Shown here one piece after another: positions 17,092 through 25,488 of a stretch of 64,000 nt of DNA. The position numbers were made by a program, and so were the translations under genes. The notes beneath the pieces are model-generated. The model was not told where the DNA came from. It saw nothing but the letters and a program-made list of their open reading frames with translations, and made no database searches. The stretch lies in assembly GCA_011390955.1 (NCBI GenBank), contig JAABRM010000004.1, positions 62,001 through 126,000 of the forward strand. The letters run 5' to 3'. Source of the stretch: Oscillatoriales cyanobacterium (GTDB lineage Bacteria; Cyanobacteriota; Cyanobacteriia; Cyanobacteriales; Laspinemataceae). Each line of letters starts with the position of its first letter. Positions within the stretch are counted from its first letter, which is position 1.

Positions 17092-18165
17092 TCATGCGGT
17101 TTTTGATGCGGTTTTTGATGCGGAATTCACCTCAGAATAGCATACGGCGCGATCGCGTCCCTGGGTTTTCGCCTGATAAAGTGCCACATCAGCTTGGGCA
17201 ATTAAAGTTGCCGGTACTTCTTCCGGTGTGGGAATCATCGTTGATATGCCTAAACTCAACGTCACCCAAGGACTAACCTGAGAAGCGGCATGATGAATAT
17301 GCAATCTGTTGACCTCCTCCCGGATATTTTCTGCTACTTTCATCGCCCCAGACTGGGGCGTATTTGGTAAAATTACCGCAAATTCTTCGCCCCCATAACG
17401 AGCTACTAAATCAGCCGGTCGCTGCACTGCTTTTTGCACGGCATAAACAACTTTTTGCAAACAGTCATCCCCAGCTAAATGCCCATAAGTATCGTTATAA
17501 TTCTTAAAATAGTCAATATCACAAAGAATCAGCGACAAATCCTGACGTTCTCGGCTTAATCTTTGCCATTCTTGCTGGAGACATTGGTCAAATTGTCGTC
17601 GGTTAGCCACTTGAGTTAACCCGTCTAATGTCGCCAGACGATTTAACCGATCGTTGGCTTGTTCTAGTAACCGAATCGTCACCAAATGAATTTGGGCTTG
17701 AGCATAAATTAACTGATGTACATCCACCAAACGGTAAACTTGCGGCTCAATTTCGACAATAATTGGCTCTAACAACATAGCAGGCGATCGGCGCACTGCA
17801 TCCGCTGCCGCTGTCACAATCGTCGTTGAACCGGGATAGATTAATAACTCAATTTGGGCAAAATTATATAATGCTTTAATTGGCCGTTGTAAAAATAATT
17901 CTAAACCATAAGGACGGCTGAGATGTTGCAAAAACCGTTGTCGGGAAACCATCCCCATTAACCGACCCTGCTGCATTAAAATCACTCCAGGCAACAAGGG
18001 ATTTTTGTTCAATTGTTTCTCCACATCTTCCCCTGTTTGATACCATTCAACTTGAGCATCATATAATAAGAGTTCTTCGAGAGTTGACTGGGGGTTCCAC
18101 AAGTGCGGATTACTCAGAAATGGCGGTGTATTAGCTGGTTGGGAATCTGTGGAAATACTTAACAT
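17092..18165 (-). CDS. CBS-like/GGDEF diguanylate cyclase
   Basis: A 357-residue protein with an N-terminal region (about 20-160) that contains a CBS-like half (LPGVILMQQGRLMGMVSRQR) and a C-terminal GGDEF (about 180-345). The site RYGGEEFAVIL and the RPAD inhibitory site, spaced five residues before it, are intact, so it is likely an active, feedback-controlled cyclic di-GMP synthase. The extreme C-terminus, SASKTASKTA, is encoded by a 12-bp tandem repeat (about 17092-17120), so its length may vary. The order is similar to other cyanobacterial one-component cyclases; the N-terminal ligand is unknown. Confidence 0.88.
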   Translation of the reverse strand: MLSISTDSQPANTPPFLSNPHLWNPQSTLEELLLYDAQVEWYQTGEDVEKQLNKNPLLPGVILMQQGRLMGMVSRQRFLQHLSRPYGLELFLQRPIKALYNFAQIELLIYPGSTTIVTAAADAVRRSPAMLLEPIIVEIEPQVYRLVDVHQLIYAQAQIHLVTIRLLEQANDRLNRLATLDGLTQVANRRQFDQCLQQEWQRLSRERQDLSLILCDIDYFKNYNDTYGHLAGDDCLQKVVYAVQKAVQRPADLVARYGGEEFAVILPNTPQSGAMKVAENIREEVNRLHIHHAASQVSPWVTLSLGISTMIPTPEEVPATLIAQADVALYQAKTQGRDRAVCYSEVNSASKTASKTA

Positions 18166-18968
18166 AAGTGTGAAAAATGTCTTGATAGGGTTGATTTAAT
18201 TTAATACCAAATACGGTTCTCAAAAACCACTTATAAAGTCAGATGTCATTCCCGCGAACGCGGGAATCCATCAGCATTTTTGGAGATTGTAGGGGCGATT
18301 CGCTTGCTCGCCCGATTCGTCAGATGTCATTCCCGCGAACGCGGGAATCCATCAGCATTTTTGGAGATTGTAGGGGCGATTCGCTTGCTCGCCCGATTCG
18401 TCAGATGTCATTCCCGCGAACGCGGGAATCCATCAGCATTTTTGGAGATTGTAGGGGCGATTCGCTTGCTCGCCCGATTCGTCAGATGTCATTCCCGCGA
18501 ACGCGGGAATCCATCAGCATTTTATGGTATTTTAGGGGCAGATTTGGTATAACAAGTCTATCCGGGCTGCACCTCTGAGAAACGGTCTTTTTTGCCATTT
18601 TTACCCTATTTCTGGGTCAACCCGTCAAAAATCCCGTTTTTGCCTCCCCGCCCCCTCTATTACACCAATGTTCTATTCACTGGATCCTAGAAGCGATCGC
18701 GGGTCTTTTGCCCAGTATCTTCGCCCAGCATCTTCGCCAAGCATCATTGAGTTTTAATCAATTAATTCTGAGCTTATAATAATTTTAACTCAAGGATAGA
18801 TTTTATCTCAACTAAAGTTATAATTTGGTCATCATTAACTTAATTTAATCAAGCTTAATTTATTTTTAAAGTAAACTTAAGTTTTTATTAAAGCTGCAAA
18901 AAATCTGCGGATGACGGTTTTAAGGGGGTTGGGGCGATCGATTTGGTATGCAAGCTTTCTTGTCTAAT
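18166..18968. other. long spacer with 81-bp tandem repeat and AT-rich tail
   Basis: Apart from the tandem repeat described separately (18241-18524), there is C-rich sequence at 18570-18670 and an AT-rich stretch (18720-18900). Open frames across the repeat encode reiterated MSFPRTRESI-type peptides and are repeat artefacts. No gene is supported. Confidence 0.6.
18241..18524. repeat. 81-bp tandem repeat, about 3.5 copies
   Basis: Copies start at 18241, 18322, 18403 and 18484, an exact 81-bp period with almost no changes. Each unit contains the inverted repeat ATTCCCGCGAACGCGGGAAT followed by TGTAGGGGCGATTCGCTTGC. The last copy is partial and diverges after the ATCAGCATTTT. The inverted repeat resembles the RS3/REP-type ATTCCC...GGGAAT elements of other bacteria. 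A degenerate relative is at 25577-25640. The period is a multiple of three, which is why frames stay open. Confidence 0.95.
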
Positions 18969-19583
18969 TTATTGCAAAACCCGAAAAGTTAGATTAATTC
19001 TGGGCTGAGTTGACTTAGCCGTTTTCGGAACATGATGCTGCCAAAACTTTTGAGTATCACCCCCCATCACCAAAAAATCGCCATCACTTAAATTAAGTTC
19101 AAATTTGTTTTGATGATTATCCCTACGTCTAAAAATAAACCGCCTGGTTTCTCCCAAACTCAGAGAACCAATAACCGCACCTTTAGCTAAGTCCTTTTCA
19201 TCATCACTATGCCAACCCATATAATCCTGACCATTTTGATATAAATTCAGCAGAACGCCATTAAAATGAGTATTAACTAAAGGCTCGATTTTTTCTCTAA
19301 TTTGTAATAGAGGTGCATTCCAGGGCAATGGCTGCATTGTCACCTGGGAATAAGTATAAGCCTTAGTTCCATAATAAGCGGTTAAGCGAGGCTGAAGCAC
19401 CGATTTGCCAAAGATTTTAATCGGTTCGTGTTTCCATTCAATTTGATTCAATAAATCGGTAAATAGTTGGTGACTTTCTGGCGGTTGAAATAAGCCGGGA
19501 TAGAAAATAACTTCGGCATTTGGTAGTTCTAGGTTTTTGCCAAGGGGATTTGCATTGCTTTTAGGCATAGGATTATCCAGCAA
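18969..19583 (-). CDS. AlkB-like 2-oxoglutarate/Fe(II) dioxygenase
   Basis: A 204-residue protein of the AlkB (ALKBH2/3-like) family, which removes alkyl groups from bases by oxidation. Iron ligands are the HxD in WHSDDEKDL (about 125-133) and the distal His in QHHVPK (about 183-188). The 2-oxoglutarate Arg is in PRINLTFR near the C-terminus. The substrate-side segment YYGTKAYTYSQV (about 70-81) is typical. Length is normal. It is alone, minus strand, facing the tandem repeat. An upstream Met (MLDNPMPKS) gives two possible starts six codons apart. The repair role is established for the family; its natural substrate here is not known. Confidence 0.93.
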   Translation of the reverse strand: MLDNPMPKSNANPLGKNLELPNAEVIFYPGLFQPPESHQLFTDLLNQIEWKHEPIKIFGKSVLQPRLTAYYGTKAYTYSQVTMQPLPWNAPLLQIREKIEPLVNTHFNGVLLNLYQNGQDYMGWHSDDEKDLAKGAVIGSLSLGETRRFIFRRRDNHQNKFELNLSDGDFLVMGGDTQKFWQHHVPKTAKSTQPRINLTFRVLQ

Positions 19584-20196
19584 AAAAATTTTTTGTTTAT
19601 TTTATTTAACTGACAATAATTATCTCATTTTAATCAGCAAAAAAGAAAAAATACATATTTTTAATTAAATAACTTTAATAAAATAAAATGTTTTTGCATT
19701 AAATTAATATAAGCCAGTTTTTTAAGATAAAATAAGGGGCGATCGCTTTTCTCACCCAAGCATGAAAGAAACCGGGTTTCTGCTGTTGGGAGAAAGAAAC
19801 CGGGTTTCTGTTGTGGGCATCATCAGTTATCTGTGGGAAGCGAGAAAGAAACCCGGTTTCTGTGGTTCTGGGGGTGGCTGTTGGGGCAAAGAAACCGGGT
19901 TTCTGTTGTGAATATCAGGAGTTATCTGTGGAATGCGGGAAAGAAACCCGGTTTCTGGGGTTCTGGGTTCCTGGGGGGTGGCTGTTGGGGCAAAGAAACC
20001 GGGTTTCTGCTGTTAATATTAGGAGTTATCTGTGGGAAGCGGGAAAGAAACCCGGTTTCTGGGGTGTTTCCCCCCAGTCAGGGTAATTTGTTAGGGGCGA
20101 TGCAAAGTTGGGTAGAGGAAATGATATAATAAAACTGACTAATCTTAGCACAAATTAAAGAGAACTTTTACCCAATACTAATCCTAATGAATATCA
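19584..20196. repeat. cluster of seven GAAACCCGGTTTC palindromes
   Basis: Positions 19765-20062 hold seven copies of GAAACC(C/G)GGTTTC(T) set in a longer unit of about 105 bp, including the strings AGTTATCTGTGGGAAGCG and GGGGGTGGCTGTTGGGGCA. The palindromes alternate between the two orientations (CCGGG and CCCGG). The first 170 bp (19584-19750) are AT-rich and empty. Frames that are open across the cluster are artefacts of the repeat. Confidence 0.9.
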
Positions 20197-20508
20197 ATGC
20201 AATTAAAAAATATTATTGATGCCATATTAGATCAGAGAATCTGGATTACAGATCATGCCGATGAAGAAGCCGCCAACGATCAACTTTCCTTTGATGAAAT
20301 TTATTTTTCTGTCATGTATGGTGAAATCATTGAAACCTATCCTAACAACTACCCTTATCCTCGCTGCTTAATTTATGGTGAAAATTTTTCCCATGAACCC
20401 GTACACAGTGTTTGGGATTATGATGTAGAAACCAAAACAGCTACCCTAGTAACTGTTTACCGTCCTGATTATCAACGATGGCTCAATTATAAAAAAAGGA
20501 GATACTAA
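20197..20508 (+). CDS. DUF4258 protein, probable toxin of a DUF4258/YgiT pair
   Basis: A 103-residue DUF4258 protein. The N-terminal helix contains ITDHADEEAA, where the family has a conserved His, and the middle carries GEIIETYPNNYPYPRCLIYG, a hallmark of the family, ending with VYRPDYQRW. DUF4258 proteins belong to the RelE/MqsR-like RNase group and usually precede a YgiT-type zinc finger antitoxin, as here: the next gene starts 1 bp later. It likely cleaves mRNA on the ribosome; activity is inferred. The pair sits between two palindrome-repeat clusters. Start MQLKN at 20197 has no strong ribosome site but fits family length. Confidence 0.85.
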   Translation: MQLKNIIDAILDQRIWITDHADEEAANDQLSFDEIYFSVMYGEIIETYPNNYPYPRCLIYGENFSHEPVHSVWDYDVETKTATLVTVYRPDYQRWLNYKKRRY

Positions 20509-20509
20509 A

Positions 20510-20752
20510 ATGCAAACCCTCAAAAAATGCCCGATTTGTTCAGGAGAGATGATAGAGAAAGAAGTTGAAAAAATTTTACGGGGAGGGAATCATACTGCGA
20601 TTATTCAAATTACTGCACAAGTTTGTTTAAGCTGCGGTGAACGCTTATACACTCCTGCCCAAGTCCAAAAATTTGCGGAAATTAGACGAAAATTAAAACA
20701 ACAAAATTTAGATCAATTTGAAGCCATTGGTCAATCTTTCCGAGTTCAATGA
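20510..20752 (+). CDS. YgiT-type zinc finger antitoxin
   Basis: An 80-residue protein with two CxxC knuckles, CPICSG (about 8-13) and CLSCGE (about 43-48), like the N-terminal zinc domain of MqsA/YgiT. The C-terminal part is a helix rich in Lys/Gln (FAEIRRKLKQQNLDQF). It follows the DUF4258 gene by one base with an AAGGAG ribosome site inside the preceding gene's end, so they are co-translated. It is expected to bind and neutralise the DUF4258 toxin, and may act as a repressor, although no HTH is evident. Confidence 0.87.
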   Translation: MQTLKKCPICSGEMIEKEVEKILRGGNHTAIIQITAQVCLSCGERLYTPAQVQKFAEIRRKLKQQNLDQFEAIGQSFRVQ

Positions 20753-21153
20753 ATCGATAAAACCCTGGAAGCGTCTTTTCGGAATTTTAGGGAATAACCC
20801 CGGTTTCTGGGGTTTCTGGGGGTGGCTGTTGGGGCAAAGAAACCGGGTTTAAAGTTGTAAATATTACAGCAATTTTCTCCGCGAGTAAACCACAAATACC
20901 TGTAGGGGCGAAGCATTCCGGCAGACAAATTATTGCTGAAAATATTAATCTGAATACCGGAATGCTTCGCCCTACCGTGGTCTAGTAAGAAAGAAAACCG
21001 CTGTAGGAGTTATCTGTGGGAAGCGAAAAAGAAACCCGGTTTCTAGGTTTTTGGGGTGGCTGGTGGGGCAAAGAAACCGGGTTTCTGTTGTTGGTATCAA
21101 GAGTTATCTGTGGAATGCGAGAAAGAAACCCGGTTTCTGTGGTCCTGGGGGTT
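20753..21153. repeat. palindrome repeat cluster between TA modules
   Basis: Degenerate copies lie at 20805-20850, and three full GAAACC(C/G)GGTTTC copies at about 21030, 21077 and 21126, with the same linker strings as at 19.8-20.1 kb (GAGTTATCTGTGG). A second inverted element, AATGCTTCGCCCTAC with GTAGGGGCGAAGCATT, lies at 20902-20975. No gene is supported. Confidence 0.85.
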
Positions 21154-21519
21154 TCAAACAATCTCTCGCAAATGAACTATTTGATCCTGATATTCATCAT
21201 CAAAAGATGCCTCAGCAATAAAAATTAATTGCCGAATATTTTGTCCGATACTTAATTTGGCATTGAGGAGAAAAATCCCTGGTATATGACGACCCTCAGC
21301 TAAATGATCTGCCAAATGCAAGGGCATCGATTTACGATTATTCGTCACCAAGATAAAGTTATATTCCTCACACCATTTAAGAATTTCTGGATCTAAAGTT
21401 CCCCGACTCGGTGCTTCGGGTTCGCCCACGCACCAAATTATCAAATCGGGATTGCGTGTCAAGATTTCAGCTTTATAGCTAGGATCCACATTTTCATCCA
21501 ACAGATAATTCAGACTCAT
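21154..21519 (-). CDS. DUF5615 PIN-like protein, probable toxin
   Basis: A 121-residue PIN-like (DUF5615) protein. It starts MSLNYLLDENVDPSYK, with the acidic LLDENV motif that begins such domains, and has EYNFILVTNNRKSM (about 52-65) with the second acidic/strand region. The order DUF433 then DUF5615, with a 26-bp overlap, is the common toxin-antitoxin arrangement in cyanobacteria. Predicted role: metal-dependent RNase held in check by the DUF433 partner. Its 3' end lies next to a palindrome-repeat cluster and is AT-rich. Activity has not been shown by the sequence alone. Confidence 0.85.
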   Translation of the reverse strand: MSLNYLLDENVDPSYKAEILTRNPDLIIWCVGEPEAPSRGTLDPEILKWCEEYNFILVTNNRKSMPLHLADHLAEGRHIPGIFLLNAKLSIGQNIRQLIFIAEASFDDEYQDQIVHLREIV

Positions 21520-21847
21520 TTTTGATTTGTTTAGCTTTTTGTTCCGCTCTCAATTTTTGCAGTCTAGCAATACCAGGTGGAGGATTAAGTTGCTGGGCTT
21601 TAAGTTGCTGATGACTCCACTCTAACCAGTCAGCAATGTAGTTACTAACGGCTTCTTTATTATGCAGATAATAAAGGATAGTTGCATAAACTTGTTCCAA
21701 GTTTAGAGATGGATAAGTTTGGGCAATTTGTTCGGGAGTGCGAGCGCGATGAATGAAATCATATAGGATAGTTTCAATGCCGATTCGCGTTCCTTTGACC
21801 CGAATATCATCCGATCGCTGAAAATCAAAATAGTCTTCCAGTTGCAT
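21494..21847 (-). CDS. DUF433 protein, probable antitoxin
   Basis: A 117-residue DUF433 protein with the HTH-like core KGTRIGIETILYDFIHRAR (about 18-36) and YPSLNLEQVYATILYYL (about 45-61), a typical DUF433 pattern in which a small winged-helix may act as antitoxin and autorepressor. The C-terminal tail is charged and long. Its end overlaps the start of the PIN-like gene by 26 bp, so translation is coupled. It is the first gene of the two-gene unit. Confidence 0.85.
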   Translation of the reverse strand: MQLEDYFDFQRSDDIRVKGTRIGIETILYDFIHRARTPEQIAQTYPSLNLEQVYATILYYLHNKEAVSNYIADWLEWSHQQLKAQQLNPPPGIARLQKLRAEQKAKQIKNESELSVG

Positions 21848-22270
21848 CGGTGAATACTCCTATTTTAAAGTTGGTGTAAATTGACTGGGTAATTGATATT
21901 ATATCATGGGAAAAGGAGTGTTGGGAGAAAGAAACCGGGTTTCTGTTGTGAATATCACGAGTTATTTGTGGGAAGAGGGAAAGAAACCCGGTTTCTGAGT
22001 TCCTGGGGGTTGGCTGTTGGGGCAAGGAAACCGGGTTTCTGTTGTGGGTATCAAGAGTTATCTGTGGGTGGCGAGAAAGAAACCCGGTTTCTAGGTTTCT
22101 GGGGGTGGCGGTTGGGGAGTTATTCAAGCTTGGTTAGAGGAATATTATGGAATTGAGTTATAATAATTAACGTATTACCTAAACCAATAGGATCGTCAAA
22201 ATATCGCTATTGTCAAAATTACAACAAAAATCATGATTCAAGAGCAACAGTCCGTAACCTTTTTGGCACA
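21848..22270. repeat. palindrome repeat cluster before brnT
   Basis: Four GAAACC(C/G)GGTTTC copies (about 21928, 21982, 22025 and 22078) with the same linkers as the neighbouring clusters. The remaining 150 bp next to brnT are AT-rich and should contain its promoter. No gene is supported. Confidence 0.85.
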
Positions 22271-22555
22271 ATGAATCCAATAACCTTTCAGTGGGATGAG
22301 CAAAAAAACCAAATAAATCAAGAAAAGCATGGGATTTCCTTTGAAGAAGCTAAATCCGTTTTCTTTGATGATTACGCTATTCAATTTTGGGATGAGGAAC
22401 ATTCCCAAGACGAAGAACGTTTTTTACTTCTGGGCAGAAGCTCTCAAATGAGAATATTAATTGTCGTTCATTGTTTTAGAGAAGACGATTCTATTATCAG
22501 AATTATCTCAGCCAGAAAAGCCACTAAAAATGAAAGTAAAGAATATAGGAGATAG
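22271..22555 (+). CDS. brnT: BrnT family toxin
   Basis: A 94-residue BrnT toxin. The N-terminus has the family pattern FQWDEQKNQINQEKHGISFEE (residues about 5-25, with the DExKNxxNxxKHGxxF motif shown in part), then SVFFDD, and the C-terminus has IIRIISARKATKNESK, the RelE-fold catalytic strand with conserved Arg/Ser. BrnT cleaves RNA and stops growth; BrnA binds it and represses the operon. The next gene starts 4 bp downstream. The pair is the third of three TA modules within 2.6 kb. Confidence 0.92.
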   Translation: MNPITFQWDEQKNQINQEKHGISFEEAKSVFFDDYAIQFWDEEHSQDEERFLLLGRSSQMRILIVVHCFREDDSIIRIISARKATKNESKEYRR

Positions 22556-22559
22556 AACA

Positions 22560-22781
22560 ATGGAAGCAGAATACGATCTATCAAAAATGAAAAGAAGACC
22601 GAATCCTTTTGCCAAACAGTTAAAAAAACAGATTGTGATAGATGTGGGAATTGATGTGATAGAATATTTTGAAGCGATCGCTCAGGAGAAAGGGATATCT
22701 TCCCAGGAAATCATTAATCTTTATTTGCAAGATTGCGTGGTTTCTAAGCGTAAATTATCTTTAAGCATCAATCAGCCATGA
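22560..22781 (+). CDS. brnA: BrnA family antitoxin
   Basis: A 73-residue antitoxin with a ribbon-helix-helix core: KQIVIDVGIDVIEYFEAIAQ (about 25-44) and GISSQEIINLYLQDCV (about 47-62). The N-terminal part (SKMKRRPNPFAKQLKK) is the region that usually contacts the toxin. An in-frame upstream start at 22461 would overlap brnT, but ATG 22560 has an AGGAGAT ribosome site and matches family length. It is followed by a hairpin that should end transcription before the convergent lepA. Confidence 0.88.
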   Translation: MEAEYDLSKMKRRPNPFAKQLKKQIVIDVGIDVIEYFEAIAQEKGISSQEIINLYLQDCVVSKRKLSLSINQP

Positions 22782-22782
22782 A

Positions 22783-22816
22783 AAAAACCGGGTTTCTTGA
22801 AGAAACCCGGTTTCTA
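22783..22816. terminator. hairpin terminator between convergent brnA and lepA
   Basis: Arms AAACCGGGTTTCTT and AGAAACCCGGTTT pair across a GA loop. The element is formed by two opposed copies of the dispersed palindrome. It lies between two converging stop codons, so it probably terminates both transcripts. Confidence 0.8.
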
Positions 22817-22819
22817 AAC

Positions 22820-24631
22820 TTAGCTTTGATCCAGTTTTAACACCGCCATGAAAGCTTCTTGAGGTACATCAACAGTACCGATCGCCTTCATGCGTTTTTT
22901 CCCTTTAGCTTGCTTTTGTAGCAGTTTCTTTTTCCGGCTAATATCACCGCCATAACATTTTGCCAACACATCCTTACGCAAAGCCGGAATATGTTCGCTG
23001 GCAATCACTCGACTGCCGATCGCTGCTTGAATGGGCACCTTAAACTGATGACGGGGGATTAATTCTTTCAGTTTTTCCACCAAAGCCCGTCCTACCCCAT
23101 AAGCCTTATCACGATGGACAATCATCGCCAAAGCATCCACAGGGTCATTATTAATCATAATATCCATCCGCACCAGGGGATTTTCCCGATAGCCAATCAA
23201 GTGATATTCCATACTGGCATAGCCGCGAGAGCGGGATTTCATCTGGTCGAAAAAGTCCGTCACCACCTCAGCCAAAGGCACCTCATAGACCAAAGTCGTC
23301 CGTCCTTGGGCGAGATATTTCATATCCTTAAACACCCCACGGCGATTTTGCCCCAATTCCATCAAAGTCCCCACAAATTCCTCTGGAGTAATCATCTCCA
23401 CATGGACATAAGGCTCCTCAATTTTTTCCCGTTCCGTCGGTTCGGGCAAATGGCTAGGATTATCCACCAGCAACACCTCTCCCTGTACCGTTGTCACCCG
23501 GTAAACCACCGAAGGAGAAGTGGTGATTAAGTCCAAGTTATATTCGCGTTCCAAACGCTCTTGGACAATTTCCATGTGCAACAAGCCCAAGAAACCACAG
23601 CGGAACCCAAATCCCATCGCGCTAGAAGTTTCTGGTTCATAAGACAGGGCGGCATCATTCAGCTTCAGCTTTTCCAAGGCTTCCCGTAAATCCCCAAACT
23701 GATCCGCGTCCGTGGGAAATAAACCCGAAAATACCATCGGCTGGGCTTCTTTATAACCGGGCAAAGGTTGGGTGGCGGGTTTTTTCGCCAAGGTAATGGT
23801 ATCGCCGACCCGGGCATCTTGCACCGCCTTAATTGCTGCGGCGATATAGCCCACTTCCCCCGCGTGGAGTTCTCCAACTTGTTTTTGATACGGTGCGAGG
23901 ACGCCGAGTTCGTCAATTTCATACTCTTTGCCCGTAGCCATCAAGCGGATGCGATCGCCCTTTCTCACCGTGCCATCCATCACCCGGAAATAGACAACCA
24001 CCCCGCGATAAGCATCGTAATAACTATCAAAAATCAATGCTCGCAGGGGGTCCGACACCGTATCTACGGGTGCGGGGACTAAATGGACAATTGACTCCAG
24101 AATTTCCGGGATGCCGATGCCTTCTTTGGCGGATGCCATAATTGCACCCGTGCAATCTAAGCCAATAATTTGTTCAATTTCTTCCTTCACCCGGTCTGGT
24201 TCCGCCCCAGGCAGATCAATCTTATTCAGGACGGGGATAATCTCTAAATTATGTTCTAAAGCTAAATAGACATTGGCCAAGGTTTGCGCCTCGACTCCCT
24301 GAGAAGCATCGACCACCAGCAAAGCCCCTTCACAAGCGGCCAAACTGCGGGACACTTCATAAGAAAAGTCCACGTGCCCCGGGGTATCAATCAGATTCAG
24401 CACATACTCTTGACCATCACTGGCTGTATAATTCATCCTGGCCGCTTGCAGTTTAATCGTAATCCCGCGCTCCCGTTCTAAGTCCATATTGTCTAGAAAC
24501 TGTTGTTTCATCTGACGGTCATCGACGGTGCCGGTAATATGCAACAGGCGATCGGCCAGGGTAGACTTACCGTGGTCGATGTGAGCAATAATCGAAAAAT
24601 TACGAATCCGAGAAACAGGAACGTCGGTCAT
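22820..24631 (-). CDS. lepA: elongation factor 4 (LepA)
   Basis: A 603-residue translational GTPase. The P-loop is AHIDHGKST (about residues 15-23), switch II is DTPGHVDF, and NKIDLPGA is the base-recognition motif. The C-terminal LepA-specific domain is visible in [18 protein letters not shown] and [16 protein letters not shown]. The frame could start at 24676, but ATG 24631 gives [15 protein letters not shown], the usual start, and the length equals that of cyanobacterial LepA. LepA back-translocates or rescues stalled ribosomes. It is single, convergent with brnA. Confidence 0.97.
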   Translation of the reverse strand: MTDVPVSRIRNFSIIAHIDHGKSTLADRLLHITGTVDDRQMKQQFLDNMDLERERGITIKLQAARMNYTASDGQEYVLNLIDTPGHVDFSYEVSRSLAACEGALLVVDASQGVEAQTLANVYLALEHNLEIIPVLNKIDLPGAEPDRVKEEIEQIIGLDCTGAIMASAKEGIGIPEILESIVHLVPAPVDTVSDPLRALIFDSYYDAYRGVVVYFRVMDGTVRKGDRIRLMATGKEYEIDELGVLAPYQKQVGELHAGEVGYIAAAIKAVQDARVGDTITLAKKPATQPLPGYKEAQPMVFSGLFPTDADQFGDLREALEKLKLNDAALSYEPETSSAMGFGFRCGFLGLLHMEIVQERLEREYNLDLITTSPSVVYRVTTVQGEVLLVDNPSHLPEPTEREKIEEPYVHVEMITPEEFVGTLMELGQNRRGVFKDMKYLAQGRTTLVYEVPLAEVVTDFFDQMKSRSRGYASMEYHLIGYRENPLVRMDIMINNDPVDALAMIVHRDKAYGVGRALVEKLKELIPRHQFKVPIQAAIGSRVIASEHIPALRKDVLAKCYGGDISRKKKLLQKQAKGKKRMKAIGTVDVPQEAFMAVLKLDQS

Positions 24632-25195
24632 GGGTTTGGCTATATTAGGCAGATAAATAGTTAGCGATCGATTCACTCAAGCAGATGCCCGGACGATCGC
24701 CAAAGGCATCCTCAGCGATTCGCTCCGCGATCCCGAAAGGGAATCGAAATCGGCAACTTAACATATTGTAAATATATTGTAATCCCGATTCTGCCCCACC
24801 ATGGTTAAGCAGAAAGCAATTTCCTTGGCTGATTGAGGCATTCCCTTATCTATATATAGTAGGGGATATATTACGCGATATAGTCGGGGCAAGCGATCGC
24901 TTGCCCCTAACAGATATGGAGGCGCCCATCCCGTAAGTTATGGGCTTTTCGTTTTTCTCTTTTCCCTTTCACTTCACCCCAAAGTCCGCCAATCAAGCCC
25001 AGGTAAGGTTTTTTTGACAAATGGGAGAAATATTTAAATCCCGTCACAATAATTTCCCTAAACTCTGCTTCTTCTGTCGTTTTCCTTTCTCTTTCACAAC
25101 CAATGCATCGTACAATTACTGATATGAGGTTAGCCAACCGCCAATCCTCTATGAAGTTTTTCAGTTGTTTTGGTGAATATTTTGGACTTTTTACT
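24632..25195. other. spacer with a 22-bp perfect palindrome
   Basis: A perfect 22-bp palindrome at 24886-24907 is centred on the HIP1 octamer (GGGGCAA-GCGATCGC-TTGCCCC). Around 24715-24760 a run of GCGATTCGCTCCGCGATCCC-type sequence appears. A frame on the minus strand at 24907-25137 (76 codons) has no recognisable family and is not called. No other gene is seen. Confidence 0.5.
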
Positions 25196-25426
25196 ATGGA
25201 TGAACAGATTGTAGAGTATCGGAGATCCCCTCAAAAGGTAGAATTGTCTGTCCATCTGGATTCTCAACTGGTCGATCAAGTCAACCACCTGACCAATGAC
25301 CCCAGCAAGGTGATTGAGGCGGCTTTAAGACAGTGGCTTCGAGGTGAATTAAAACAAGATGAGGATCTCACTCGTAACCTGTTGAGAAATCCACCTGTAC
25401 CGCCGAGAGGTGAATGGAATGATTAA
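25196..25426 (+). CDS. CcdA/RHH-type orphan antitoxin-like protein
   Basis: A 76-residue protein with a ribbon-helix-helix-like core, KVELSVHLDSQLVDQVNHL (about 14-32), then SKVIEAALRQWLRG, and an acidic, proline-rich tail with NPPVPPRGEWND. The tail is of the kind found in antitoxins paired with MazF-type toxins. No toxin gene follows: the next 60 bp end in a terminator. The frame is open further upstream to 25103, but ATG 25196 gives the normal length. It could be an orphan antitoxin or a small DNA-binding protein. Confidence 0.65.
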   Translation: MDEQIVEYRRSPQKVELSVHLDSQLVDQVNHLTNDPSKVIEAALRQWLRGELKQDEDLTRNLLRNPPVPPRGEWND

Positions 25427-25453
25427 ACAAGCTTAGACAATCTTAAAGAATTG

Positions 25454-25488
25454 GCGTGAATGTATCGGAAATGCGTTCACGTTTTTTT
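25454..25488 (+). terminator. intrinsic terminator after antitoxin-like gene
   Basis: Stem CGTGAATG/CGTTCACG (one G-T pair) followed by seven T. It lies about 30 bp after the stop and ends the transcript, which supports the antitoxin gene being monocistronic. Confidence 0.8.

Noticed and set aside
18243-18578. Open frames across the 81-bp array encoding MSFPRTRESI repeats
   Set aside because: The frame is kept open only because the period is a multiple of three; two overlapping frames are open at once and the peptide is a known repeat artefact.
19811-20129. Open frames through the palindrome cluster
   Set aside because: Two frames are open in parallel and translate the repeat (KETRFL, KKPGF); no ribosome site and no family.
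18241-22120. CRISPR array
   Set aside because: The repeats are contiguous tandem units or irregularly spaced palindromes; there are no unique spacers of constant length and no cas genes.
24907-25137. 76-codon minus-strand frame
   Set aside because: No recognisable family, overlaps the upstream part of the antitoxin-like gene and has no good start.
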